DNA from: an uncultured Prevotella sp.
Lineage (GTDB): Bacteria; Bacteroidota; Bacteroidia; Bacteroidales; Bacteroidaceae
DNA length: 20,915 nt
Reading direction: 5' to 3'
NCBI GenBank assembly: GCA_934230115.1
Contig: CAKQEI010000044.1
Span: 1 to 20,915 of the forward strand
Position 1 is the first letter of the stretch; each line of letters begins with the position of its first letter. Position numbers and translations under genes: made by a program. The notes beneath the pieces are model-generated. The model saw only the letters and a list, made by a program, of their open reading frames with translations, made no database searches and was not told the origin of the DNA. This document shows positions 1-6,533 of this stretch, piece after piece.

Positions 1-399
1 AATACCCTGATTGTTCCTTTGTTTAATGGCACGGAGGCAGAGGTGGAAGTTAAAGCAATGAAGCCAAAGGAAAAGGCGAACTTTGCAGCCTCTGTAATAG
101 ATGAGTTGTTCCGTTGCATTATAGAGCCGAATATGGTGCAAGATGGTGAAACCCCTGATGTTTCCTTTGCGGTCGCTCTGATGGCTTTATTTGCAGTCAG
201 ACACACCAACAAAGAGCCGTTTGTGTGTGCGTGTCAGGCGGTGCGCTTAGAATCCTTTGCGCCTATCTGTAACCCAAGCCTCAGGCCAAACAGAGTGAGA
301 ACCTTTGCGGAAGAGTTAGAACTTGAAAGACATTTGCAGAAGTTGGAGAAGTGGAGCAAAGTTTTCTCCAAGATGTGCAAGAATGTTTGCAAGTCCTGA
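1..399 (+). CDS. Unknown protein, 5'-truncated by window edge
   Basis: The reading frame is open from base 1 with no stop, so the gene probably starts outside the window; a TTG at 19 is the only start-like codon near the edge and I do not favour it. At least 132 residues are visible, ending in TGA. I do not recognise the family. The C-terminal third is charged and probably helical (EELELERHLQKLEKW), and four to five cysteines are scattered through it. There is no signal peptide or membrane segment in the visible part. Codon use favours TTA/TTG leucine and AT-rich third positions, unlike the CTC/CTT-rich core genes further right. Together with the terminase-like gene downstream, this suggests a mobile-element gene. 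Confidence is good that it is coding, low for any function. Confidence 0.6.
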   Translation, partial: NTLIVPLFNGTEAEVEVKAMKPKEKANFAASVIDELFRCIIEPNMVQDGETPDVSFAVALMALFAVRHTNKEPFVCACQAVRLESFAPICNPSLRPNRVRTFAEELELERHLQKLEKWSKVFSKMCKNVCKS

Positions 400-424
400 G
401 GTGGGGGGTATGTTTTTTAAATGG

Positions 425-449
425 GGGTAGGGGTCGTTAAACCTCACCC
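425..449 (+). other. Stem-loop between first gene and small ORF
   Basis: GGGTAGGGGT (425-434) can pair with ACCTCACCC (441-449) around a 6-base loop, with one bulged A and one G-U pair. No T-run follows, so it is more likely an mRNA structure than a terminator. It lies just upstream of the strong ribosome binding site at 466-471. Confidence 0.25.
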
Positions 450-477
450 ACTCCTCTTTCCACGCAAGGAGTAAAAA

Positions 478-591
478 ATGAAATTCGTGTACTTTTGTAA
501 AATTGGAGATTATGAAGAATTATTCAAACCGTATAAAGGCGGTATTAAAGAAGAATGGAAAGTATTATGGTGGTATGACTTTGTTAATTGA
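478..591 (+). CDS. Small ORF, 37 codons, overlaps terminase-like gene
   Basis: ATG at 478 is preceded by AAGGAG at 466-471 with a 6-base gap. This is the best Shine-Dalgarno match noticed in the window, and unusual for Bacteroidota. The product starts MKFVYFCKIGDYEEL and ends WKVLWWYDFVN: short, aromatic-rich, with lysines and acidic residues, no signal peptide. Its last 80 bases overlap the start of the next gene in another frame. It may be a real mini-protein of the mobile element, or a leader whose translation opens the next gene's weak start by coupling. No family is recognised. Confidence 0.4.
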   Translation: MKFVYFCKIGDYEELFKPYKGGIKEEWKVLWWYDFVN

Positions 592-850
592 TTCCACGGC
601 AGTAAGCCTCAACACAATGGAACTTTGCCGTAAAGAGTTGGAAACGTTGGAAAGTACCACAGTAACCGTAAACACACGTTATGGCGAGAAGTTAGAGCCT
701 CACCCAGTATTTAGAACTCTCAGGGATGCACAAACGGTGTTATTGAAAAACTGCAAGGAGTTGGGGCTGAATTATGAGGAACTTTCGAGAATGGTTGCAG
801 AAGATGAAGACACCTTTAAGAGTTTTATGAAAGATGTTAATGATGTATGA
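512..850 (+). CDS. P27-like phage terminase small subunit (short form)
   Basis: This 112-residue protein carries the pattern I associate with the P27/Terminase_4 small-subunit family: an acidic position before a helix (LLID, about residues 25-28), then helices, then G-x-K-x-x-x-HP (GEKLEPHP, about 58-65), then RDAQTVLLKNCKELGLN and a downstream arginine. In phages that subunit binds the DNA packaging site and loads the large ATPase/nuclease subunit. The family is usually about 140-160 residues, so this is a short version lacking the basic proline-rich N-terminus. ATG 512 is chosen over TTG 503; GGAG sits only three bases upstream, so coupling with the overlapping 37-codon ORF is plausible. 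No large subunit is visible. The assignment rests on pattern recognition only. Confidence 0.5.
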   Translation: MKNYSNRIKAVLKKNGKYYGGMTLLIDSTAVSLNTMELCRKELETLESTTVTVNTRYGEKLEPHPVFRTLRDAQTVLLKNCKELGLNYEELSRMVAEDEDTFKSFMKDVNDV

Positions 851-868
851 TAAATAGGGAAAAAGTGG

Positions 869-876
869 TATCTTTG
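869..876 (+). promoter_or_regulatory. Bacteroidota -7 box, candidate small-RNA promoter
   Basis: TATCTTTG matches TAnnTTTG. No clear TTTG is seen 19-21 bp upstream, so the promoter is half-supported. It faces a 70-base stretch without an ORF that ends in a hairpin and T-run. Confidence 0.4.
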
Positions 877-882
877 TACCTG

Positions 883-953
883 AATTTAGCTATAACGGCT
901 AATTTTTAATTGAACATTTAAAGCGATTGTCCGTGATGGATAGTCGCTTTTTT
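883..953 (+). ncRNA. Candidate small RNA, about 70 nt
   Basis: The stretch between a -7 box (869-876) and a terminator (920-953) has no ORF but two predicted hairpins: TTAGC/GCTAA around a 7-base loop (886-902) and the terminator stem. It could be an independent short RNA of the mobile element. Alternatively it is only the 3' untranslated region of the terminase-like gene, whose stop is 20 bases before the -7 box. The 5' end given is inferred from the -7 box. Confidence 0.3.
920..953 (+). terminator. Rho-independent terminator
   Basis: AAAGCGATTGTCC (920-932) pairs with GGATAGTCGCTTT (938-950), two wobble pairs, 5-base loop, followed by further T residues to 953. It closes the left-edge gene group. 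Confidence 0.75.
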
Positions 954-991
954 CGTTCCATTGCTGAGGCTGAAATGGGAGTTATTCAGGC

Positions 992-1014
992 AAACACGAG
1001 CAAAAACACGAGCA
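992..1014. repeat. Two 11-bp direct repeats beside tRNA-Leu
   Basis: AAACACGAGCA occurs at 992-1002 and again at 1004-1014, 12 bp apart centre to centre. It lies between the candidate element and the 3' end of tRNA-Leu. Short direct repeats here could be integrase or excisionase arm sites; that is an inference. Confidence 0.4.
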
Positions 1015-1026
1015 GTTTTATAATAT

Positions 1027-1067
1027 AAAAAATGCTAAGCAGTTGATAATTAACTACTTAGCATTTT
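1027..1067 (-). terminator. Terminator of tRNA-Leu
   Basis: On the - strand a 16-bp stem with one wobble or mismatch (arms 1029-1044 and 1052-1067, 7-base loop) is followed by six T residues (A at 1027-1032 on +). It lies 7 bases past the tRNA 3' end. Confidence 0.8.
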
Positions 1068-1073
1068 AAGGGG

Positions 1074-1155
1074 TGCGCCTGAAAGGACTCGAACCTTCAC
1101 GTCGCAGGACACTAGATCCTAAGTCTAGCGCGTCTACCAATTCCGCCACAAGCGC
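1074..1155 (-). tRNA. tRNA-Leu (anticodon UAG)
   Basis: Class II tRNA of 82 bases with a perfect 7-bp acceptor stem (GCGCTTG with CAGGCGC, one G-U), discriminator A, a 5-bp anticodon stem CTAGA/TCTAG and loop CTTAGGA. The anticodon UAG is at 1119-1121. There is a long variable arm and a T-loop TTCGAGT. CCA is not encoded (CCC follows). It reads CUA leucine codons. Its 3' end faces the phage-like genes, the usual orientation for elements integrated at a tRNA 3' end. Confidence 0.97.
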
Positions 1156-1213
1156 ATTAAAAATGTTTATGCATAACAGCAAGGTTTTGGTGGCTTTGCT
1201 GTCAAACTTGGTG

Positions 1214-1245
1214 CAAAGGTAAGACTTTTTATTTATATTGACAAG
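1214..1245 (-). promoter_or_regulatory. Promoter of tRNA-Leu
   Basis: On the - strand TACCTTTG (1214-1221) is preceded by CTTGT with its TTG about 20 bp upstream (1242-1244). The -7 region shares the 13-mer CTTACCTTTGCAC with the tRNA-Lys promoter. Confidence 0.7.
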
Positions 1246-1358
1246 TGTTTAACCTATATTAAATAATGTATTAAGAGTGGGCATATCACATGTATGGTAT
1301 GAAAATGATAGTAAAACAACTTTTCTTATGATAAAACGTAATAAAATGCGAAAAATGT

Positions 1359-1389
1359 TTTGCTGTTTAATATTTAATCGCTAAATTTG
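1359..1389 (+). promoter_or_regulatory. Promoter of the first exported-protein gene
   Basis: TTTG (1359-1362), a 19-bp spacer, then TAAATTTG (1382-1389). This fits the Bacteroidota -33/-7 pattern closely. Transcription should start near 1396, giving a leader of about 60 bases. Confidence 0.75.
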
Positions 1390-1414
1390 CAACAGGAAAA
1401 AGCAGTTAACGTAG

Positions 1415-1434
1415 GGTCTCCCATAAGGGAGGTC
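1415..1434 (+). promoter_or_regulatory. Leader stem-loop before ATG 1458
   Basis: GGTCTCCC (1415-1422) pairs with GGGAGGTC (1427-1434) through eight pairs, two of them G-U, around an ATAA tetraloop. It lies inside the predicted mRNA leader, 23 bases before the start codon. It could stabilise the message or bind a regulator; no known riboswitch class is recognised. Confidence 0.35.
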
Positions 1435-1457
1435 GTGCACATTTATTAACAAAAATA

Positions 1458-3209
1458 ATGTCGCTTATGAAAAAGATCTACACTGCGTTTGTAGCAGCAA
1501 TGTTTGCTACATCGTCTTTCGCACAGCCCCTTGCTAAAGTTCAGGCAAACGGACCGTTTGCCAACAGTTCGCTGAGATATCAGCCTAACGTCAAGAAGCC
1601 GGCAGGCCAGCCAATGAATTTTATTATGCCTACGGTAAGCAATCAGACAACTCTTCCTGCACGTGTGTGCAAGGCTGCAAGCGAGTCGGAACTCATTACC
1701 GAGCAGCCGGCTGGCACATTGTATGACAATCTATATGGTACGGGTGAGGGTTACTTGCTAATGTTCGGATATATATTCTATATAAATTTGGATGGCACAG
1801 TACAGCGTTATGTTGAGGGTAGCAACGGAGAAGTATATCTCCAGAATGCTATCTGCACAATACCTACTGACTCTTGGATAAAGGGCTATAAGGCTGAGGG
1901 TGACACCATCAAGTTTGATTTTCCTCAGAAATATTATGCCCAGGACGCTATTGATGCTAATGGCAATCCTACAGGCGAGAAGGAATATTTCTATGCTTAT
2001 CGAGCTGTGATGAATCAAGCGGGCACCTCTATTGTTCCTGATCCTACATCTCAGACTATAAGCTACGTGCTCCGCAACGACTCACTCATCCGTGTAGACA
2101 ACCGCGATAATAATGTTTATCTTGCACTATGTGCCGACGATGGCGGTTGGAGTGGATACGCCGACTACTATCAGGTGTGGAGCAAGATGAAAGAGACAGC
2201 AAGTGTTCCTCCAGCTTCAGCCGAAGTTTCGAAGTATCAGGTTAGATTCATCAATCAAGATGGTCAGGACGACGCTCGCATTATCAATTTGGCTATTGAT
2301 GGCAAGGATCTGTATCTTGGCAATCTTTCAGAAAACGCTCCAGATAATTGGGCAAAGGGTAAGCTTGATGGTGACAAGGCTGTCTTCGAGGGTAAGATCT
2401 ACATGGGTGTAGACCCGGTGGAGCAGATACATTCCTTCTTCGCTCCTTTGGGTAGTGAGAAGATTTGGGACGAATTGTATGGAGAGGAAGTTGACAGCTT
2501 CTACTTCGAGAAGTCTATATCGTTTGATTATGACGCCGTTGCCAAGACATTGAAGTCGGATGGTATGTTTAATGTTAACAAAGGTATGAATTCTGTATAC
2601 TCAACTATATCTTATGAGGCTCCGCAGATGCAGCCGTGGGTAGAGGTTCCTGGAAGTCCTAAGGATCCTGAGTTGCTGCAGTTCTCGCCATTCGATGAGG
2701 CCCAAGGTTGTGGTGTGCTCCAGTTCTGGTTTGACAAGAATTCGGTTGACGGCAACTTGCTTGATACCAAAAAGCTCTACTATAATGTATACTTCGATGG
2801 CGATTTGTTTACAGCATATCCAGATGAGTATACGAATATTTCTGAGGAGATCACCGATATCCCGTATAACTTCTCAGACAATTCGTTTGACTTTGTTGCA
2901 GCTGGTGACATGCACACATTGTACTTCTACATGACTGGATTCACAAAGCTTGGTATTCAGACTTTCTATAAGGATGGTGACAAGGTTTACAAGTCAAATC
3001 TTGTAGAGTATGAGATTGATGATGAAGGCAACTTCACTCCTGTTGAGACAGCTATCAAGGGCATGACTGCCGACAATGGCAACGTGACAAGCGTAAGCTT
3101 CAGTGATCTTAGCGGTCGTCGTGTAAGCAACCTTGCAAGTGGTGTATACCTCAAGACCATGAAGATGGCAGACGGCACACAGAAGACTGTGAAGGTTGTC
3201 AAGAAGTAA
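1458..3209 (+). CDS. Exported protein with T9SS-like C-terminal tail
   Basis: A Sec signal peptide is clear (MKKIYTAFVAAMFATSSFAQ from the second Met, cleavage probably around SFA-Q). The body of about 500 residues is rich in aromatic and acidic residues and beta-type stretches (YNVYFDGDLFTAYPDEYT); I recognise no enzymatic domain. The last 40 residues follow the T9SS type A sorting pattern: a short strand, D-x-x-GRRV, then GVYL, then lysine-rich TVKVVKK. This would send the protein through the outer membrane to the surface or medium. ATG 1458 and ATG 1467 are both possible; the latter gives the more classical signal peptide. No Shine-Dalgarno is seen. It is followed at 128 bp by a second gene with the same tail. 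Function is unknown. Confidence 0.85.
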   Translation: MSLMKKIYTAFVAAMFATSSFAQPLAKVQANGPFANSSLRYQPNVKKPAGQPMNFIMPTVSNQTTLPARVCKAASESELITEQPAGTLYDNLYGTGEGYLLMFGYIFYINLDGTVQRYVEGSNGEVYLQNAICTIPTDSWIKGYKAEGDTIKFDFPQKYYAQDAIDANGNPTGEKEYFYAYRAVMNQAGTSIVPDPTSQTISYVLRNDSLIRVDNRDNNVYLALCADDGGWSGYADYYQVWSKMKETASVPPASAEVSKYQVRFINQDGQDDARIINLAIDGKDLYLGNLSENAPDNWAKGKLDGDKAVFEGKIYMGVDPVEQIHSFFAPLGSEKIWDELYGEEVDSFYFEKSISFDYDAVAKTLKSDGMFNVNKGMNSVYSTISYEAPQMQPWVEVPGSPKDPELLQFSPFDEAQGCGVLQFWFDKNSVDGNLLDTKKLYYNVYFDGDLFTAYPDEYTNISEEITDIPYNFSDNSFDFVAAGDMHTLYFYMTGFTKLGIQTFYKDGDKVYKSNLVEYEIDDEGNFTPVETAIKGMTADNGNVTSVSFSDLSGRRVSNLASGVYLKTMKMADGTQKTVKVVKK

Positions 3210-3257
3210 GATTGACAGAATAAAAAAATAATGAGAAGGGTCTTTTAACATTAATGG

Positions 3258-3310
3258 AAATGGCATTCACCCTATATATTATATAATGTGTATAGCGGGG
3301 GTGTCATTTT
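3258..3310 (+). terminator. Imperfect hairpin, possible weak terminator or attenuator
   Basis: AAATGGCA (3258-3265) can pair with TGTCATTT (3302-3309, one wobble), continuing after a bulge through CACCC/GGGGG with a mismatch. The loop is large and AT-rich, and only TTTTC follows. It may partly separate the two exported-protein genes. No -33/-7 pair was found before the second gene, so read-through is likely. Confidence 0.3.
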
Positions 3311-3337
3311 CTGTAATAATAAAAAAACACGAAGGTT

Positions 3338-5188
3338 ATGAAGAATAACAAATGTATACTCAATTCCATGCTGCTTGTGGCGGCTTTGTCAGGATTCTGC
3401 GACTCTGCTTATGCTGACAACGGCAAGATTGTATTCAGTGGCAATATGGGTTCGTCGTCGTTGGTGGCTTATGGCACACAGAAGAAGGAGAACTATGATG
3501 TGGCTGTGATGCTTGCCGACAAGAGTCTAAAGGGTAAGAAGATAGAGGCTATACGCGCTCCGTTCCAGAGTAGCAACAATATAAGCAACGTGAAGGTGTG
3601 GATTAGCAAGAAGCTCACGGTTGAGAGCAAGAAGAATGTGCCCGATGTGATGAGTCTCGATGCTACGTTTGATGGCAATACAGCTTCTGCCACTCTTGCC
3701 ACTCCTTACACTATCGATAGCGACACTCTGTATGTGGGCTATTCGTTCAACGTGGATGCGGTAAGCTCTACCACCAAATATCCAGTGATTTTGGTTGAGG
3801 ATAAGAGTGATGCAGGATTCTTCATCCATACATCGCGTACTTACATGAAATGGAAGGATAAGTCGGATTTTGGTTCTTCGGCTCTTGAGGTTGACATTTC
3901 TGGCGTTGAGGCCAATGCTGCCAATATCTCTGAGATAGGAACGGTGTATGGACAGGTGAACACAACCACCGATGTTACTCTTAGTATAAGGAACCATGGT
4001 TATAATGGCGTTAAGTCGTTCAGCTACAGTTATACGGCAGGCGACGTGAATGGTTCGGGTTTGGTGGAGCTTGACAAGCCGCTGCCAGCTATCTACAACG
4101 CTTCAACTGATGTGACCATTAAGCTCAGTGAGATAGCTGCAAAGGGTACCTATCCACTTGAGCTTACTATTGACAAGGTGAATGGCGAGGCTAATAGCGA
4201 GGCTGTTGCCAATGAGGGTAAGTTTGTGGTGGCCAACGTTATGCCAAAGCACAATCCTGTAATGGAGGAATATACTGGTACATGGTGCGGATGGTGTCCG
4301 CGTGGATATGTTGCCTTGAAACTTATGAACAAGTATCATCCCGACTTTATCGGGCTTTCTTATCATAACGACGATGCAATGGAGGTGATGTCTTCTACTA
4401 ACTTCCCGGTAAGTGTGTCTGGATTCCCAACAGCGGATGTTGACCGTTCGTTTAATGCTGCTCTTGATCCTTATGCCGGAGCCTCAAATTCCGGCCTCGG
4501 CATTGAGGATATTTGGAAGGCACAGGCTAAGAAGATTGCTCCTGCAGCAGTTGCTGTTGAGGCAAGTTATAAGGATGACATGAAGAAGATAGCCACTAAG
4601 GCAACATTCGTATTCCTTGAGGATTTGACAGATGCTGATAAGTATAAGGTGGAGTTTGTGCTCGTAGCTGATGACCTTCATGGAACAGGTTCTGCATGGG
4701 AGCAGCACAACTATTATACAGAAGCCAACGCAGGATCAATGCCTTCGCCAGAGGCTGACCCGTTCTTTGCAGGAAATTCTGTTATTCCAGGTCTTCATTT
4801 CGATGATGTTGTAGTAGCAACAACTCGTCTTGCAGGTGGACTCGTATCGCTGCCAGCAACAGTTAAGGCCGATGAGCCAGTAGAGGTAGAAGGTGAGTTT
4901 GAGACGGCTAAGGTTGTCAGCACCTCAGGAGAGTCGCTCATTCAGGACACTTCAAAGATGCGTGTCGTAGCCTTGTTGCTCAATGCCGACGGTACTATAG
5001 CAAATGCTGCCAAGGCAAATGTTGAGGGCTATACCACTGGCATCTCTACCATCAACAACAATGCAGGCAAGACTGATGTGCCGGTTGCTGTATACGATGC
5101 TCAGGGTCAGCGTCTCAGCTCTATGCAGAGAGGTGTGAACATTGTGAAATATGCTTCGGGCAAGACTGTTAAGGTTGTGAAGAAGTAA
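3338..5188 (+). CDS. Omp28/thioredoxin-like exported protein with T9SS-like tail
   Basis: The product is 616 residues. The signal peptide runs to about residue 26 (SAYA-D). Residues 30-200 look beta-rich. Residues about 225-295 resemble an Ig-like beta domain. From about 300 comes PVMEEYTGTWCGWCPRG, which matches the Omp28-related/thioredoxin-like proteins of Bacteroidota, with Cys317 and Cys320 forming the CxxC motif. The fold continues through FPVSVSGFPTADVDRS, where the proline before the last strand suits a thioredoxin fold. The C-terminus (VAVYDAQGQRLSSM, GVNIV, KTVKVVKK) follows the T9SS type A sorting pattern. An exported thiol-disulfide or redox role is possible, but the CxxC could also be structural. 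It probably shares a transcript with the preceding exported-protein gene. Confidence 0.8.
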   Translation: MKNNKCILNSMLLVAALSGFCDSAYADNGKIVFSGNMGSSSLVAYGTQKKENYDVAVMLADKSLKGKKIEAIRAPFQSSNNISNVKVWISKKLTVESKKNVPDVMSLDATFDGNTASATLATPYTIDSDTLYVGYSFNVDAVSSTTKYPVILVEDKSDAGFFIHTSRTYMKWKDKSDFGSSALEVDISGVEANAANISEIGTVYGQVNTTTDVTLSIRNHGYNGVKSFSYSYTAGDVNGSGLVELDKPLPAIYNASTDVTIKLSEIAAKGTYPLELTIDKVNGEANSEAVANEGKFVVANVMPKHNPVMEEYTGTWCGWCPRGYVALKLMNKYHPDFIGLSYHNDDAMEVMSSTNFPVSVSGFPTADVDRSFNAALDPYAGASNSGLGIEDIWKAQAKKIAPAAVAVEASYKDDMKKIATKATFVFLEDLTDADKYKVEFVLVADDLHGTGSAWEQHNYYTEANAGSMPSPEADPFFAGNSVIPGLHFDDVVVATTRLAGGLVSLPATVKADEPVEVEGEFETAKVVSTSGESLIQDTSKMRVVALLLNADGTIANAAKANVEGYTTGISTINNNAGKTDVPVAVYDAQGQRLSSMQRGVNIVKYASGKTVKVVKK

Positions 5189-5236
5189 TGAGGGGAATAG
5201 AAGAAGTAAGGATAAGTTTTGAATAAGCTATAATGC

Positions 5237-5274
5237 AATTAGGGGGTGCGGCTTAAAAACCGTACCCCCTAATT
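5237..5274. terminator. Strong terminator hairpin between convergent genes
   Basis: AATTAGGGGGTGCGG (5237-5251) pairs with CCGTACCCCCTAATT (5260-5274), 15 bp with one wobble and an 8-base loop. On the + strand TCTATTTTG follows. It sits between the converging Omp28-like gene and the kinase gene, and serves mainly the + strand. Confidence 0.8.
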
Positions 5275-5300
5275 CTATTTTGTTTGTTCAGTTGTTTTTA

Positions 5301-6389
5301 TTATTTGTTCAGGCTCTCGATGAACTGCTTCATCTCTGCCTCATGCTCCTTGGTCTTGAGGAAGAGGTGCCACTGGTTCTTGGCACGCACAAGGTTGTGC
5401 TCAGGATATTTGCACTTCCAATAGTGGTCGCCATTGAGGTAATCCCAAAGGAAGCGTACTGCCTGCATATATGGGAACAGCTCGGCAGCGTAGGGCAGAA
5501 GAGAGATCTCAAGCGGAGTTAGGAATGAAGAAGCCGACTCTACATAGCCACGTGTGAAAGCCTCGAAGATGTCCATACGGAAGTCAATCTTCTCGAATTC
5601 GGGAGAGTCCTCTGCTATAGTGTTGGCAGCTGTGCGAAGGAAGTCGCCGTAGTCGCTTACGAAGAGCGAAGGCATAACAGTGTCGAGGTCGATGACGCAA
5701 AGCACACGTCCTTCCTTGTCGAACATCATGTTGTTCACCTTGGTGTCGCAGTGGCACACATGCTTCTGGAGTTTGCCATCGCGGAACAAGCGCTCGCCAA
5801 GACACATCTCCTCGCTATACTTCTCAAGCTGGTCGATAAAGTCCTGCACACCAGCTACACGTCCTGCGCGGTCTTCCTTGACAGCCTGACGAAGTTGGTC
5901 GCGACGAAGTTCCATGTTGTGGAAGTCTGGGATTGTCTCACCAAGATGGTCGGTGATGTCAGCCACCTGAGCCTCGAACTTACCAAAGGCCTTACCTGCA
6001 TGGTAAGAGTATTCAGGGTTGACAGTCTCCACTGTCACGGCATCAGGAATGAACATGGAGATGCGCCAGTACTTGCCCTCCTCGTCCTTGATGTAGGTCT
6101 TGCCGTTGTCGGCCTTGATGAATGTAAGCACACGACGGTCGATATCATCGGCGCCCTCCTTTACAAGCTGCTCGCGGATGTGTGTTGTCACTTCCTCGAT
6201 GTTGTGCTGCAAGAGGTCTACGTCGGTGAATATAGAGTCATTGATGCGCTGGAGCACATAGTCAGGAGCGTTGTCTTCAACGGTATTCACTTTGTAAGTG
6301 TCGTTGATGAGTCCGTTGCCAAGAGGCTTCACCTCTGCTACGGTGCCATTGATTTGAAAATGGCCGATAATTTGTTTGAGATTGTCCAT
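5301..6389 (-). CDS. APH-family sugar kinase, NahK-like (N-acetylhexosamine 1-kinase)
   Basis: This 362-residue cytoplasmic protein belongs to the aminoglycoside phosphotransferase/choline kinase superfamily. The glycine-rich N-terminus is KPLGNGLINDTYKV (21-34). The catalytic loop HCDTKVNN is at 213-220, with Asp215 as likely base and Asn220 as metal ligand. The metal-binding IDLDTVMP is at 233-240, followed by YGDFLRTAAN. The combination H-x-DTK-x-NN with IDLDTVMP is typical of N-acetylhexosamine 1-kinases, which phosphorylate GlcNAc/GalNAc at C1 for host-glycan salvage, rather than of antibiotic-modifying enzymes. The usual lacto-N-biose phosphorylase or nucleotidyltransferase partners are not nearby, so the sugar is uncertain. 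ATG 6389 begins MDNLKQIIGHF. Confidence 0.75.
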   Translation of the reverse strand: MDNLKQIIGHFQINGTVAEVKPLGNGLINDTYKVNTVEDNAPDYVLQRINDSIFTDVDLLQHNIEEVTTHIREQLVKEGADDIDRRVLTFIKADNGKTYIKDEEGKYWRISMFIPDAVTVETVNPEYSYHAGKAFGKFEAQVADITDHLGETIPDFHNMELRRDQLRQAVKEDRAGRVAGVQDFIDQLEKYSEEMCLGERLFRDGKLQKHVCHCDTKVNNMMFDKEGRVLCVIDLDTVMPSLFVSDYGDFLRTAANTIAEDSPEFEKIDFRMDIFEAFTRGYVESASSFLTPLEISLLPYAAELFPYMQAVRFLWDYLNGDHYWKCKYPEHNLVRAKNQWHLFLKTKEHEAEMKQFIESLNK

Positions 6390-6473
6390 TTTTTAGTTAG
6401 TTATTAAAATAATTTGTCTCTTTTATCGTTAATATATCATACAGTGCGTAAAGGCATGTGACAATACAATGTG

Positions 6474-6504
6474 CAAAAATACGTAAAAACCTCTATTTTA
6501 CAAA
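6474..6504 (-). promoter_or_regulatory. Promoter of the NahK-like kinase
   Basis: On the - strand TTTG (6501-6504), a 19-bp spacer and TATTTTTG (6474-6481) match the Bacteroidota consensus. The leader to ATG 6389 would be about 75-80 bases. I could not find a matching + strand box for the divergent gene. Confidence 0.6.
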
Positions 6505-6533
6505 ATAAAGACAATCATTTAACAATAAATAAT

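Noticed and set aside
3527..3997. 156-codon - strand open frame inside the Omp28-like gene
   Set aside because: Antisense shadow; the sense frame has a signal peptide, CGWC motif and sorting tail in one continuous frame.
5543..5560. CACGTG-containing sequence (CCACGTGTGAAAG) as a parS site
   Set aside because: Only one half resembles parS, the palindrome is broken, and it lies in kinase coding sequence.
5751..6407. 218-codon + strand open frame antisense to the NahK-like kinase
   Set aside because: The opposite strand has clear kinase motifs over the same stretch; the antisense product shows no recognisable motif and no start context.
6471..6533. Upstream extension of the TraB/GumN gene by 21 codons
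   Set aside because: It would place a polar segment before a classical Sec signal peptide; ATG 6534 starts the signal peptide directly.
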